Assembly: GCA_964017155.1 (NCBI GenBank)
Contig: OZ024861.1
Span: 50,527,513 to 50,591,512 of the forward strand
Length of the DNA stretch: 64,000 nt
Direction of reading: 5' to 3'
DNA from: Oasisia sp. SBJ-2009
Lineage: Eukaryota; Annelida; Polychaeta; Sabellida; Siboglinidae
Part shown: positions 24,401 through 39,400 of the stretch, in pieces
Layout: every line of letters starts with the position of its first letter
Position numbering within the stretch: the first letter of the stretch is position 1
Notes under the pieces: generated by a model
Told to the model about the DNA's origin: nothing
Databases searched by the model: none
The model's input: the letters and a program-made list of their open reading frames with translations, nothing else
Position numbers and translations under genes: made by a program

Positions 24401-27400
24401 AGTAGTTTACTGCCATTTTACATATCAGTAGTTTATTGACATTTTACATATCAGTAGTTTATTGACATTTTACATATCAGTAGTTTATTGACATTTTACA
24501 TATCAGTAGTTTACTGCCATTTTACATAGCAGTAGTTTATTGCCATTTTACATATCAGTAGTTTATTGACATTTTACATATCAGTAGTTTATTGACATTT
24601 TACATATCAGTAGTTTATTGACATTTTACATATCAGTAGTTTATTGACATTTTACATATCAGTAGTTTATTGACATTTTACATATCAGTAGTTTATTGAC
24701 ATTTTACATATCAGTAGTTTATTGACATTTTACATATCAGTAGTTTAGTGACATTTTACATATCAGTAGTTTACTGCCATTTTACATATCAGTAGTTTAT
24801 TGCCATTTTACATATCAGTAGTTTATTGCCATTTTACATATCAGTAGTTTATTGACATTTTACATATCAGTAGTTTACTGCCATTTTACATATCAGTAGT
24901 TTATTGCCATTTTACATATCAGTAGTTTATTGCCATTTTACATATCAGTAGTTTACTGCCATTTTACATATCAGTAGTTTATTGCCATTTTACATATCAG
25001 TAGTTTATTGCCAGTTTTACACATCAGTAGTTTATTGCCATTTTACATATCAGTAGTTTATTGCCAGTTTTACACATCAGTAGTTTATTGCCAGTTTTAC
25101 ACATCAGTAGTTTATTGCCAGTTTTACACATCAGTAGTTTATTGCCAGTTTTACACATCAGTAGTTTATTGACAGTTTTACACATCAGTAGTTTATTGAC
25201 AGTTTTACACATCAGTAGTTTATTGACAGTTTTACACATCAGTAGTTTATTGACAGTTTTACACATCAGTAGTTTATTGCCAGTTTTACACATCAGTAGT
25301 TTATTGACAGTTTTACACATCAGTAGTTTATTGCCAGTTTTACACATCAGTAGTTTATTGCCAGTTTTACACATCAGTAGTTTATTGCCAGTTTTACACA
25401 TCAGTAGTTTATTGACAGTTTTACACATCAGTAGTTTATTGCCAGTTTTACACATGAGTAGTTTATTGCCAGTTTTACATATCAGTAGTTTATTGACAGT
25501 TTTACACATCAGTAGTTTATTGCCAGTTTTACACATCAGTAGTTTATTGCCAGTTTTACACATCAGTAGTTTATTGACAGTTTTACACATCAGTAGTTTA
25601 TTGACAGTTTTACACATCAGTAGTTTATTGACAGTTTTACACATCAGTAGTTTATTGCCAGTTTTACATATCAGTAGTTTATTGCCAGTTTTACATATCA
25701 GTAGTTTATTGCCAGTTTTACACATCAGTAGTTTATTGACAGTTTTACACATCAGTAGTTTATTGACAGTTTTACACATCAGTAGTTTATTGCCAGTTTT
25801 ACACATCAGTAGTTTATTGACAGTTTTACACATCAGTAGTTTATTGACAGTTTTACATATCAGTAGTTTATTGCCAGTTTTACATATCAGTAGTTTATTG
25901 CCATTTTACATATCAGTAGTTTATTGCCATTTTACATATCAGTAGTTTATTGACAGTTTTACACATCAGTAGTTTATTGACATTTTACATATCAGTAGTT
26001 TATTGACATTTTACATATCAGTAGTTTATTGCCATTTTACATATCAGTAGTTTATTGACAGTTTTACACATCAGTAGTTTATTGCCAGTTTTACATATCA
26101 GTAGTTTATTGCCAGTTTTACATATCAGTAGTTTATTGCCAGTTTTACACATCAGTAGTTTATTGACATTTTACATATCAGTAGTTTATTGCCATTTTAC
26201 ATATCAGTAGTTTATTGCCATTTTACATATCAGTAGTTTATTGCCATTTTACATATCAGTAGTTTAATTGCCAGTTTTACATATCAGCAGAAATTGAAAC
26301 GATATTTGTTGTTGCAATAGTACTAATAACTGTAATTTGAGCTAGATGAGAAAATTGTATTGGAAACTTCTTAGAATGTATTAGTTGAATTATTATTGTT
26401 GTAATCTTAAATTTATTTATTCTTGTTTCCTTTTCAGAGAGGCTTCCCGAAGTACTTCACGTACAGAGCCAGGAAACAGGTTTGTTTTAATTTTTTAAGT
26501 GTCATTGCACAGAATTTTTTTTGCATTTTAGCCTTGTTTCTGTGAGCCTCTGTTTGAATCCTGACCTGCTTCGGAAGTTTGAGCAGATTTGTTCAGTGTA
26601 CATTGGTCCAGTTCATGCAGCTGTGTGAATGAGTACCTGGCTATATATAGCAGTGAATATTTGAATAGTCTGCACATTAATTAAAGTTTAGCTGTATGCT
26701 TCTCAGAGAAGTTGACATGATGTTTGCTTGGACAAGTGTGTAAACACATTAGGCAGTCATAAAAACAGGGCCATGCGCTATATAAGAACTTACTCTACTG
26801 TAATGTTTTAAATTTAAAATACGCTGACTGTGTGTTCCAGTTCAAAGAAGACCGCATCTACCGTCACTTGGAGCCGGCGCTGGCGTTCCAACTTGAGATT
26901 AATCGCATGCGCAACTTTGACCTTGAGTTTATCCCGATCGCCAACCACCGCATGCACTTGTATCTGGGCAAGGCCAAGGTAAGACTGCAACACTTGCCCT
27001 CAGAAGGTCACACTTGGTGTTGTTAATTTAGTAATGTAGCACGTAATTGTCTTATGGCAGGTTTTCAGCTGGTAATATTACTGTTACTGTAATATTTTAT
27101 GTAATTTTTTTGGCAACTAATATTTTTGGGTATCTATAGAGTCCTTGTTAAAAGCCCCTAATAAAGTAATAATTATGGGTTATTATTTGTAGTAAATATT
27201 ATCACTTTTAGACACTCTAAAATATACCCAAAATTATTTGTATTTACTGTATATTTTTGACAGCAGAAAATTTAATTATGTTCAAGTGCCCAGCTACAGT
27301 GAGAATGTACATTGAATAATAATTTATGTGGAATCCTTATGTATGTCACTGACAAAGTTACAGGATAAAATTGTTGTCAGTCACACTTGTTTGGTGGACT

Positions 27401-30400
27401 GGGTGTTAACTCGTATACATACAAGCCAGTTGAGATGTCCTTTATCACTTAAAAGAAACTACAAACACATGTGTGACACCCATTTTCAAGGCATAGATAT
27501 CTAGGATTTTTGGAAGACCATTTTTTGCTCCTTCATTTTGTACCTGTTCAGAGATATTACTACCTGTCCAAAATGGATTTTACCCATCCAAATGGTGGGA
27601 GGAATGATCACTGCATAACACTATGGTGTGAAAATAGAACTATGAATAAACAAATGGTAACTGGTTACCCTATTTGAATAATATAAAAATAATGTGTTGA
27701 CGGATAAACATTATTTGTGTTACTGCTATCACTTTCTCTTCTTCGGAATTCCTGTGGTTATAGTCTGCAGTATTAAAATAGTTGACTGTAACTGTGGAGT
27801 ACTAGTGGTGCCCTCTGGTTGCAGCAAGTTGCGAAGGACCACGAGGTGACTGACTACCGATTCTTCGTGCGTTGCATCATCCGGCACTCGGACCTCGTTA
27901 CCAAGGTAACCAGCGTTTTGTGTGAAAGCGCAATAATGCGGGGAAATCTGTGTGCTTTGGTTGTGAACAGTGATGTGGTTATAATCTCTATGCTGCGATA
28001 TTGCTTGTAACATTAATAATAACAATCGATTATATTACAAGAGTTTACATTCTTTGCCAATTTTCCGATCACACAACTAGTTATTATTTGCCATTAATTG
28101 ACCATTGAATAATGTTAGTGAAAATGCGTTTAGAATAGCAAATATTTTGATAATGCAGCAAAACTGAAAGGTTACATTATATACGGGTAAATGCATTTTG
28201 ATTTTGTAGAATAGATAAATAGTTATATACTGCGAATAGGTTGTGTGTGTTGTTTTATATGTGTGTGGTTTAGCTAAGATTAAATATATCCTTTCTTGTC
28301 AGTTTGGAAGTGTCCTGAGATATACATCTATAGTTACTTAGTCTAGACCAGACAGAGTCTGTCACATCCACATTAAATGTCACATTCCACGTCACATTAG
28401 ACTGCAGGTAAGGTATGGCAGCGTTGACAGTGATTTATATTGGTGACAACAATAAAAACACTATTTAATGACGGTGACCATGTTCATATTTGAACTTGAT
28501 TTTCAATGGGACATCTAACGCATCCTTTCATCTACATTTGTACACTTTGATAAAATGTACAATTCACAACGGTAAAAATGTAAATAACCGTAAATTACTT
28601 ATAATAATTGCTGACAGTATTTTCAGTTTGTTTGTGGAATATTGTAATGGGTTCAATTAGAGTAATACGAAGCCTAACGAAGCGAATTGAGCCATCCAAG
28701 GATGTAGCCCAGACTGCATGGCGGAGATGTAGTGTCGAGACGTTGTTTCAGGAGTATGGTCTGATTCGGCGGCCAGGCACTATGCGATACGTAGGCCCAC
28801 AGGTATTGACCCTTGGTGCATGACGCAGTCCACCTGAGTTCGCTCTATAATGCCTAGTCCGCTTCAGTCGCAGTCACTTCCTGTCGCCCGCTCTCTAGCC
28901 TCGTTCTCAGTCTTCTGCTAACATCAGATGAGTTATTCAGAGATGTAAGACATAGAACACGGAGAAGAGCAACTTTGCTGCCTCCAGAACTGGGAGATGT
29001 TATATATTAGCTGGGTTGGAAGAGTATTCACAAAGGTGACACAGACATTTTTATTCGCCATCCAGGTGGGTTTGTTAATTAGCGTGATGAGTTGTTTAGG
29101 GTTTTGTAATTGACAGGGCAGTTCTGCAGATTATCATTATGGGATAGTTCGAGGAATTGCAGCTCGGATTGTTGGCATGAGTGAGCAGTGGTTGTTTTAT
29201 GTATGAATCGAGGCGCCTCGGCTTGCACTGTGCTGTACTGTTTGCTGAACGTGTTCACCACCAGATGGCAGGGCAGCATCGAATGTCTCGTTGGCGGAAA
29301 ACAATGCAAAAACTTTAACCATTCACTGCATGGCAGCATTCTTCTTAGTTCAACCTGTAGAACTAAAACATCTCTGATTACATGTTCAAAATATTTCCAC
29401 ATGATGTTTGGTGGATATATAAGTGATTTATTTATTATTTTTATTAGCAATACTGTTCAGTTTGTGTTATTTACAGGTTAATTTGGTGGCGAAGGGACTG
29501 ATTTTGTTTTCAAGCAAAAAACTGGTATCTAATTACTGCAATTACATCTAACATAGTAATATCATTGTAACCTTGTTAAACGTACTGAATTTGAACGAGA
29601 TGCTTCCATTTGTTTCGTGTTTGTTCCTGTACTGTAAGAGTTGAATTGGCAGAATTTACTTCATATGTTTGACAGTTGCATAACATACATTAAGGACTGT
29701 TACATAAAACCTACGAATAAGGCTTATTCCATTTATTTTCAATTAGTAAGAGCATTTAAATAACGAATGCTTTGGCATCATACTGAAAGGTAATTGCTCT
29801 ATATAACTATTATAACTATGCCATCAGCAAAGACAATCAAATGGTTATTTCAATTCAGAATGTTGGATGATATTTCCTTCTATTTTGTGAACTTAAACAT
29901 TGTGTGTACGGCCAAAATTCATCCAGATGCAATAATGTCTTCAAGGAATTGTAATTTATGATAGACCTGCCAGCCACGTAACGTTCGAGTGTTGAAATCT
30001 GGTGCTGGGCCTAGTTCACTGCTGCCTCCTACAGCTGTTCATTTGTAAAGAAATGACGCTGTGCTTGCTAGTCTCTGCTGCTACTGGTCTACTGCATGCC
30101 ACGCCACGCACTTGTCTTGTCAAACATCGCTGGCTTACATCCCCTGGTGTCGGTGGTACTTACACAAACATTTACTTCGTACATTATTCTGCCTTATTAC
30201 TTATTTCTAAATTTATATTCTGCGCTCTCATTTCTTTCCTTTGTTTTATTTTATTTTATTTTATTTTTTCATTTGATATGCTATTGTGAAAACATGGATA
30301 ACAGCTATGTTTAGGTAATGTGCCTATGACATTTCATATACGAACAGAAAAATAACAATGTTGTTACTTAGTGACAAACTGCGAAGTGTTGTTGAGAGTT

Positions 30401-33400
30401 AAGTTTTTGCATTGTTTTCAACCACTGGAAATTGGGACTTGTATACGTTGGTTGATGGACAGAAGTGAATGAGAGTGTTACTTTGTGCAGGAGGCATCAT
30501 TTGAGTACCTACAGAATGAAGGCGAGAGAACGCTGCTTGAAGCCATGGATGCCCTCGAGGTGGCGCTCTCACACCCACTCGTAAGTGCCGTTACAAAGTC
30601 GGAGCAAATAAACGGATGTTTTCTCATTAAAGAAAACTATGTTTTCTCGTGATGTGAGGTGTGATTGTATAATGCATAGTTGTTGTTGTAGTCAGTTAGA
30701 CATGACTAATATGTGTTTGTTGTAGTCAGTCATGTGCGACAGGTGTATGGTTGGTTTTGTAGTTATTCAAGCATGACTGATACATGTTGTTGTAGTCAGT
30801 CATGTGTAACTGTATGATACATGGTTGTTGTTCTTGTAGTTGGGCAGGTGTGACCATGTGATATATATATATTTGTTATAATCAGTCAGGTTTGACTATC
30901 ATACACAGTTGTTGTTGTTGTAGTCAGTCAAGTGTGACTGTCATACATAGTTGTTGCTGTAGTCAGTCAGGTGTGACTATCATACACAGTTGTTGTTGTA
31001 GTCAGTCAGGTGTGACTATGATAATGTTGATATGGTTGTTGTAGTCAGTCAGGTGTGACTATGATAATGTTGATGTGGTTGTTGTAGTCGGTGAGGTGAG
31101 GTGTGACTATGATAATGTTGGTGTGGTTGTTGTAGTCGGTGAGGTGTGACTATGCTAATGTTGGTGTGGTTGTTGTAGTCGGTGAGGTGTGACTGCAACC
31201 ACATCTTCCTCAACTTTGTGCCGACGCTGACACTGTCAGACCCCACCAAGGTGAGTGCTGAATGGTGTTTGAGAATCACCACTGTAGACATACTAAGTGT
31301 CCTTGTCTGTCAGGATCACACGTCTCTGTTAACACTGATGCTGATACATCTTACCAAATTATTTTCTACATGGCTTCCAAAAAACATAAATATTTTTGCA
31401 TAAGACTTATTAATGACTGTGATAAAGAACGTCACTACTAACAAAGTTCTATCTACTGTACCGTAGCTATTTCACTACAGTATGCATGGAAACGAAATAC
31501 CTATAGATTGAGAGTCAGCCATGCGTGACGTGTGTGTAGCCATGCGTGACGTGTGTCCTGGTGTCCACAGTTGGAGGAGACGGTCCGGAGCATGGTGATG
31601 ACGTACGGCCGCAGGATCTGGCAACTGCGGGTGCTCCAGGCCGAGATCAAGATGACCATCAGGTAATGGTGCTGACCGGTGCTACACATGTCCAGTCTAA
31701 TTACACTCCCACGTGAATCAAGCAGTAGTAGACGGGTGTCGCGTGCTGTATCTCATTGGCAGATTATTCAGTATACTAACCAAAACATGTTAGTTTCATA
31801 TCAAGTCAGGATGTTTCTTTTACAGGTAAATACTTCTTTCATGACACGTTGACTTTGTCAGTGCTAATGACATAATGTTCATTAACCTGTGTCCAGTTTT
31901 ATATGCAACATTAAATTGCTGAAAGTTTCCATTGCTATCATTTACTTATGGAGCACACAACAAAACGTGTAAGTAGTAATTTTGAGTTGGTCTACTTTTT
32001 AGCAGATGCATTGATTAGTCAGCCAGCCCCAGGGGGCGCCACTGTCTACCAGCAAGTGTTGAGTGTGTGGTTTCTGCGTGTAGGTTGTTGAACAGTGGCA
32101 AGCGTATCCCCATCCGTGTGTTTGTGAGCAATGAGAGTGGGTACTACCTGGACATCACCATGTACAAGGAGGTGACCGACGAGAAGACGGGTCAGGTGAG
32201 TGCAGTGTCACACGCAATAGTCTCCTGTGTGTGTGTCACACGCAATAGTCTCCTTTGTGTGTCACCCGCAATAGTCTCCTTTGTGTGTGTCACCCGCAAT
32301 AGTCTCCTTTGTGTGTGTCACACGCAATAGTCTCCTTTGTGTGTGTCACACGCAATAGTCTCCTTTGTGTGTGTCACACGCAATAGTCTCCTTTGTGTGT
32401 GTCACACGCAATAGTCTCCTTTGTGTGTGTCACACGCAATAGTCTCCTTTGTGTGTGTCACACGCAATAGTCTCCTTTGTGTGTGTTACACGCAATAGTC
32501 TCCTTTGTGTGTGTCACACGCAATAGTCTCCTTTGTGTGTGTCACCCGCAATAGTCTCCTTTGTGTGTGTCACACGCAATAGTCTCCTTTGTGTGTGTCA
32601 CACGCAATAGTCTCCTTTGTGTCTGTCACACGCAATAGTCTCCTTTGTGTGTGTCACACGCAATAGTCTCCTTTGTGTGTGTCACACGCAATAGTCTCCT
32701 TTGTGTGTGTCACACGCAATAGTCTCCTTTGTGTGTGTCACACGCAATAGTCTCCTTTGTGTGTGTCACACGCAATAGTCTCCTTTGTGTGTGTCACACG
32801 CAATAGTCTCCTTTGTGTGTGTCACACGCAATAGTCTCCTTTGTGTGTGTCACACGCAATAGTCTCCTTTGTGTGTGTCACACGCAATAGTCTCCTTTGT
32901 GTGTGTCACACGCAATAGTCTCCTTTGTGTGTGTCACACGCAATAGTCTCCTTTGTGTGTGTCACACGCAATAGTCTCCTTTGTGTGTGTCACACGCAAT
33001 AGTCTCCTTTGTGTGTGTCACACGCAATAGTCTCCTTTGTGTGTGTCACACGAATAGTCTCCTTTGTGTGTGTCACCAGCAATAGTCTCCTTTGTGTGTG
33101 TCACACGCAATAGTCTCCTTTGTGTGTGTCACACGCAATAGTCTCCTTTGTGTGTGTCACACGCAATAGTCTCCTTTGTGTGTGTCACACGCAATAGTCT
33201 CCTTTGTGTGTGTCACACGCAATAGTCTCCTTTGTGTGTGTCACACGCAATAGTCTCCTTTGTGTGTGTCACACGCAATAGTCTCCTTTGTGTGTGTCAC
33301 ACGCAATAGTCTCCTTTGTGTGTGTCACCCGCAATAGTCTCCTTTGTGTGTGTCACCCGCAATAGTCTCCTTTGTGTGTGTCACCCGCAATAGTCTCCTT

Positions 33401-36400
33401 TGTGTGTGTCACACGCAATAGTCTCCTTTGTGTGTGTCACACGCAATAGTCTCCTTTGTGTGTGTCACACGCAATAGTCTCCTTTGTGTGTGTCACACGC
33501 AATAGTCTCCTTTGTGTGTGTCACACGCAATAGTCTCCTTTGTGTGTGTCACACGCAATAGTCTCCTTTGTGTGTGTCACACGCAATAGTCTCCTTTGTG
33601 TGTGTCACATGCAATAGTCTCCTTTGTGTGTGTCACCCGCAATAGTCTCCTTTGTGTGTCACACGCAATAGTCTCCTTTGTGTCTGTCACACGCAATAGT
33701 CTCCTTTGTGTGTGTCACACGCAATAGTCTCCTTTGTGTGTGTCACACGCAATAGTCTCCTTTGTGTGTGTCACACGCAATAGTCTCCTTTGTGTGTGTC
33801 ACACGCAATAGTCTCCTTTGTGTGTGTCACACGCAATAGTCTCCTTTGTGTGTGTCACACGCAATAGTCTCCTTTGTGTGTGTCACACGCAATAGTCTCC
33901 TTTGTGTGTGTCACACGCAATAGTCTCCTTTGTGTGTGTCACACGCAATAGTCTCCTTTGGGTGTGTCACACGCAATGGTCTCCTTTGTGTATGTCACAC
34001 GCAATGGTCTCCTTTGTGTATGTCACACGCAATAGTCTCCTTTGTGTATGTCACACGCAATAGTCTCCTTTGTGTATGTCACACGCAATAGTCTCCTTTG
34101 TGTATGTCACACTCAATACTCTCCTTTGTGTATGTCACACGCAATAGTCTCCTTTGTGTATGTCACACGCAATGGTCTCCTTTGTGAATGTCACACGCAA
34201 TGGTCTCCTTTGTGTATGTCACACGCAATAGTCTCCTTTGTGTATGTCACACGCAATAGTCTCCTTTGTGTATGTCACACGCAATAGTCTCCTTTGTGTA
34301 TGTCACACGCAATAGTCTCCTTTGTGTATGTCACACGCAATGGTCTCCTTTGTGTATGTCACACGCAATAGTCTCCTTTGTGTATGTCACACGCAATAGT
34401 CTCCTTTGTGAATGTCACACGCAATAGTCTCCTTTGTGTATGTCACACGCAATGGTCTCCTTTGTGTATGTCACACGCAATGGTCTCCTTTGTGTATGTC
34501 ACACGCAATGGTCTCCTTTGTGTATGTCACACGCAATAGTCTCCTTTGTGTATGTCACACGCAATAGTCTCCTTTGTGTATGTCACACGCAATAGTCTCC
34601 TTTGTGTATGTCACACGCAATAGTCTCCTTTGTGTATGTCACACGCAATAGTCTCCTTTGTGTATGTCACACGCAATAGTCTCCTTTGTGTATGTCACAC
34701 GCAATAGTCTCCTTTGTGTATGTCACACGCAATAGTCTCCTTTGTGTATGTCACACACAATGGTCTCCTTTGTGTATGTCACACACAATGGTCTCCTTAA
34801 TAAATTGTGAGCTCCAATGTTTTTCTGCAGCTGCACCCAAAATTTGGAATAAACTCACAAAACTCGTCATCGCTACAGAGGCGTGTTACGTTGGATGACT
34901 GCTAATATTGTGTGCCACACTCGGATATTGTCCATTAAATCCAGAAGGTTCCGTAGTATCGTACCCCACATTAAGACGGCAGCTGATGTTGTTCACTACA
35001 GTGAATTGAGCCGCTCCCCTAATATCATAGCCCACAATGAGTCGACTCCAAATGTTGGGATGGTCAGAAAGTATTGTCAACCACATTGCGATATCCCCGA
35101 ATACTCTACACCACATTGAGATGGCACCTAATATTGTCAACCGCATTGAGACGACCCCCATAATATTTTCCACTACACTGCTATAACCACCCACACCAGT
35201 TCTACCATCCTGTGCCTGCCTGACCTCTGACCTCTGCTGTGTAGGTGAAGTTCCAGGCGTACGGCAGCAAGCAGGGTCTCCTCCACAACCTGCTGCTGAG
35301 CACGCCCTACGTCACCAAGGACCACCTGCAGCTGAAGCGCTTCCAGGCCCAGTCCCTGGGCACCACCTACGTCTACGACTTCCCCGAGATGATGCGACAG
35401 GTAGGGACTCTTGTGACGCCTGGACACTGTTAGTGTCACACAGTCAAGTGACATTTCTCACAAAACATGTGTCGTTAGTTTACTTTAGTAACATTGAATT
35501 GTTCCGTGGAGTAGATAATCCAAATGTCTGTGTATTATAAACCAGCAATTTTTATATATATGTAATGTATATATATATATATATACAGTGTATATATATA
35601 TATATACACGTCGTACATATTTATTTATGGCATGTTTAAACTTATTTATTTATTTTATCTTACTACCTTATTACATTTGTTCATAGTTTTTAAAGTTATT
35701 TACTTTTTATTTTTAAGCAATTTTATCTCTATGTATTTGTAGCCTAAATTTAGATGTATTCGCATTCATGTTATAAGTTTGTTGATAATATTGCCAATAT
35801 AAATGCATCTTTTTAACATACTTTGATATACAGTATCAATTGTCAGTTTGTGTCATTATGTAGTTATTAGTGTCACCACTGTGTCATTACATAGTCATTA
35901 ATGTCACCACTGTGTCATCATGTAGTCAGTAGTGTCACCACTATGTCCTGTGTCACCACTGTGTCCTGTGTCACCACTGTGTCCTGTGTCATCACTGTGT
36001 CACCACTGTGTCATCACTGTGTCACCACTGTGTCCTGTGCCGTCACTGTGTCACCACTGTGTCTTGTGTCACCACTGTGTCACCACTGTGTCCTGTGCCA
36101 TCACTGTGTCACCACTGTCCTGTGCCATCAATGTGTCACCACTGTGTCACCACGGTGTCACCACTGTGTCACCACGGTGTCACCACTGTCCTGTGTCCTG
36201 CAGGCGTTACATCGCAGTTGGAAGGAGTTCAGTGACACCCACACAGGCGTGGCGGCGCCCGAGAACACACTGACCACGACAGAACTGGTGCTGGACACCA
36301 ATGACCAGCTGTGTGAACTGAACCGTGTCGCCGGCGAAAACCAGGTGAGATGTCACTTGACAGCTGAGACACTCACTCCTGTCTTTATTGTATTGATACC

Positions 36401-39400
36401 ATTTACAAGACATTGCTGATGTTATACCTTCAGTCTACTACATCTGACAATAATCATTTAGATGGACCATTGTGGAGAAAGGCATTTTATTAACAACAGC
36501 CCTGAGTAATTCTGTTGTGAATACCTACTATTTATCAGTGTTTCAACAAGGTAACAAACTCGAGCAAAACCCTACTTGGAAATTGGACATGGAATAGCAT
36601 TCAGAATTCCCAAACCTTTGTGAAACTCACCCTGTTAAGATAGTTGTCAATTTGTTATTATTGGAGCTTGTTACTGGAGATGTTTGTTGCATGGACTGCT
36701 GTATTTGTTGCTCTCCTGTCACGTGACCGTGTGCCTCTGTAGATTGGCATGGTGGCCTGGAGAATGACAATGAAGACGCCAGAGTTCCCTGAAGGGCGTG
36801 ACATCATCGTGCTGGCCAATGACATCACCTTCATGATCGGCTCCTTCAGTCCCAAGGAGGACATGCTCTTTAAGGTGAGTTCAGTCACCCTGTTGCAAGT
36901 CCATGTTTTTATTTAACTAACTCTACTATACAAAACACTCAAAACCACTCAGCCCCTCCTTTGTATGCGAAAAGTGCCCAGAATCACTAACTGAAAAATA
37001 ATTAATGATATATATATATATTTATCATATATTCTTTATTATCTGTTGCATGGATTTTTTTGGTGATATCTTATTGAGTGTTAGTCTGTCAAGTATAATT
37101 AAAATTATAATATATTATAATAATGCCATTGGAATCTTTGCAAAACCCACCTTTTAATTGTACTCTAACCATACAGCTGGTTAAAACAGCCCAACTGCGT
37201 AATATAATAGATACTTTTTGACGAACTGCTACCGTTGTCAGGTTTCTGGGCCATAATCCTGTCATTGTAATGTTTCATATATCCACCAGATGGCGTCTGA
37301 GTTGGCCCGGAAGCAGGGTCTGCCGCGGGTCTACCTGGCGGCCAACAGCGGAGCGCGTCTGGGGCTGGCCGAGGAGATCAAACACCTCTTCCGTGTCGCG
37401 TGGGAAGATCCCAACGTCCCAGACAAGGTACTGGCAACGTTTAACAAGGTTTAACAAGGGTTAACAAGGCTTAACAAGATTGCTGCCCAGAGCCAAGTTC
37501 CAGACGGCAAGCGAACAAGGAAGCCTTTGGCATATCGAGAGTCATTCAAATATAATATTATTTCTTATAAGATTTTACATGAATTAGTATTGTACATAAA
37601 ATAAAATAAATAAAAATGTCACTAAAAATGCTACTACTTAAAATACATGGTCTCTATAAATACATAAGTAAAATAAAAATCACATAAAGTGTCCTACAAT
37701 AATAACAATTTGTTATAATAATAAATTAAAATAAATATATGAATAGATGATTTATTTGATATTTTAAATAATTTCTTAAAAGAAAATCCTAGGTATAACC
37801 TGCCCTTGCCAGATACCTATCAGTTTTTTTAAACATATTTACACTGCTTGCATTGACCCAGTCATGACTTAATTGATTCCAGTTATTTATTGTTCTCTGG
37901 GAGGAGGAATACTTTCTTGAATATTTAATAGTCAATTCTGTTATGGTCTTTCCTGGCCAGGCTGTTAGCCATCTAAGACTCCAGTTTGTGTGATGTAATT
38001 GAAATATGTAGAAAATAAAATAATTGTCAAAGATTTGTGATGTAGCTGTTTGTTTTAGTAAATGTTTATTTCCCGTTGCATGGATATACCAACAGTTGTT
38101 CTTGTGCATGCCACCAGGGCTTCAAGTACCTGTACCTGGCACCAGAGGACTACAAGAAAGTGAGCGCAATGAATTCTGTGAATGCGGAGTTGATAGAAGA
38201 CGACGGAGAGTCTCGCTACAAGATCATTGACGTCATCGGTGAGTGACAGACGGGTCACCAGGACGGGTCACATGACCGTCTGAGGAGAGAGCAGGATCCG
38301 TACGGGGCCTTGAAAGTCTTGAAATAACTTGAATTTGATTGGACCAAATTCAAGGCCTTGAAATCCTTGAATTTTACAAAGTAGTCTTGAAAAGTGTTGA
38401 AATTAATTGTGGTTAATAAAATATTGTTTTGAATCAATTTTTGTGATGAATAACAGCCAGAAAAGGAAAAGCCTATGCACAAAAATAACTTGCGCCCATT
38501 GGGCAATGGGTCAGCGCTATTGTTTTCTTAGTCGAGTAAAAATGTTAATGTTAACTTAATTTACTGGTATAATTAATTATAATTAATTAACTAATTTTAG
38601 GTCCCCACAGCATTGTCCCCACAATGGCGGTGTTATTGAAGCATTTGTCCTATGATTACATTTTGATTGAGTTATTTGTCAAGTGGTGTCAACTGTTTCC
38701 AGGTATTTGTCCAGTGACGATAACATTTATGCAGGCATTTGGTGACAGTGACAATGGTGGAAATATACAAAAAACATGTTTTACAGAATAAAAAATAAAA
38801 GTAATTTGAAGGTTGAGGGATATTCCATATTTATGGTTCTGTAGTACATGTGAACTCTTTGCCATGATGTGTCACTGACGCTGGCTGTGACGTGCTTCAG
38901 GTCAGGACAATGGCATTGGAGTGGAAAGTCTGAGTGGATCGGGGATGATCGCGGGAGAGACGTCACTCGCGTACAAGGAGATCATCACCATCAGCATGGT
39001 AGGTGGCAGCACTTGTGTGATGATGGTGGAGTAAAATGCGTTCTTGCACAAATTACCGTGAATAATACTGCTGAAGGATCGACCCTGTGGCAGTGAGGGT
39101 TATAAAGGTTTGCTCAAAAAATATATTGATTATAATAATATTATTGAAGTGATATGAATGTATCATAATACTATAATCGTAGTAATTGGTAGTATTGTTT
39201 TATAATCATTAATTTATAATGACAAGTTGATAGTTGAGTATTGATGTTGACACTGTCATGTGCCAGTACCTGTGTTGACACTGTCATGTGACAGTACCTG
39301 TGTTGACACTGTGTGTCGTGTGTCAGGTGACGTGTCGTGCTGTCGGTATTGGAGCGTACTTGGTGCGTCTGGGGCAGAGAGTGGTGCAGGCGGAGAACTC

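Noticed and set aside
25024..25945. ORFs on both strands (VLHISSLLP and KTVNKLLMC types), about 270-290 codons
   Set aside because: Two sides of the 27-bp repeat in intron 20; the period is divisible by three.
28608..28823. 71-codon ORF with [18 protein letters not shown] as an extra ACC exon or independent gene
   Set aside because: It matches nothing in ACC between exons 23 and 24, which join perfectly without it, and no promoter or partner exons are visible.
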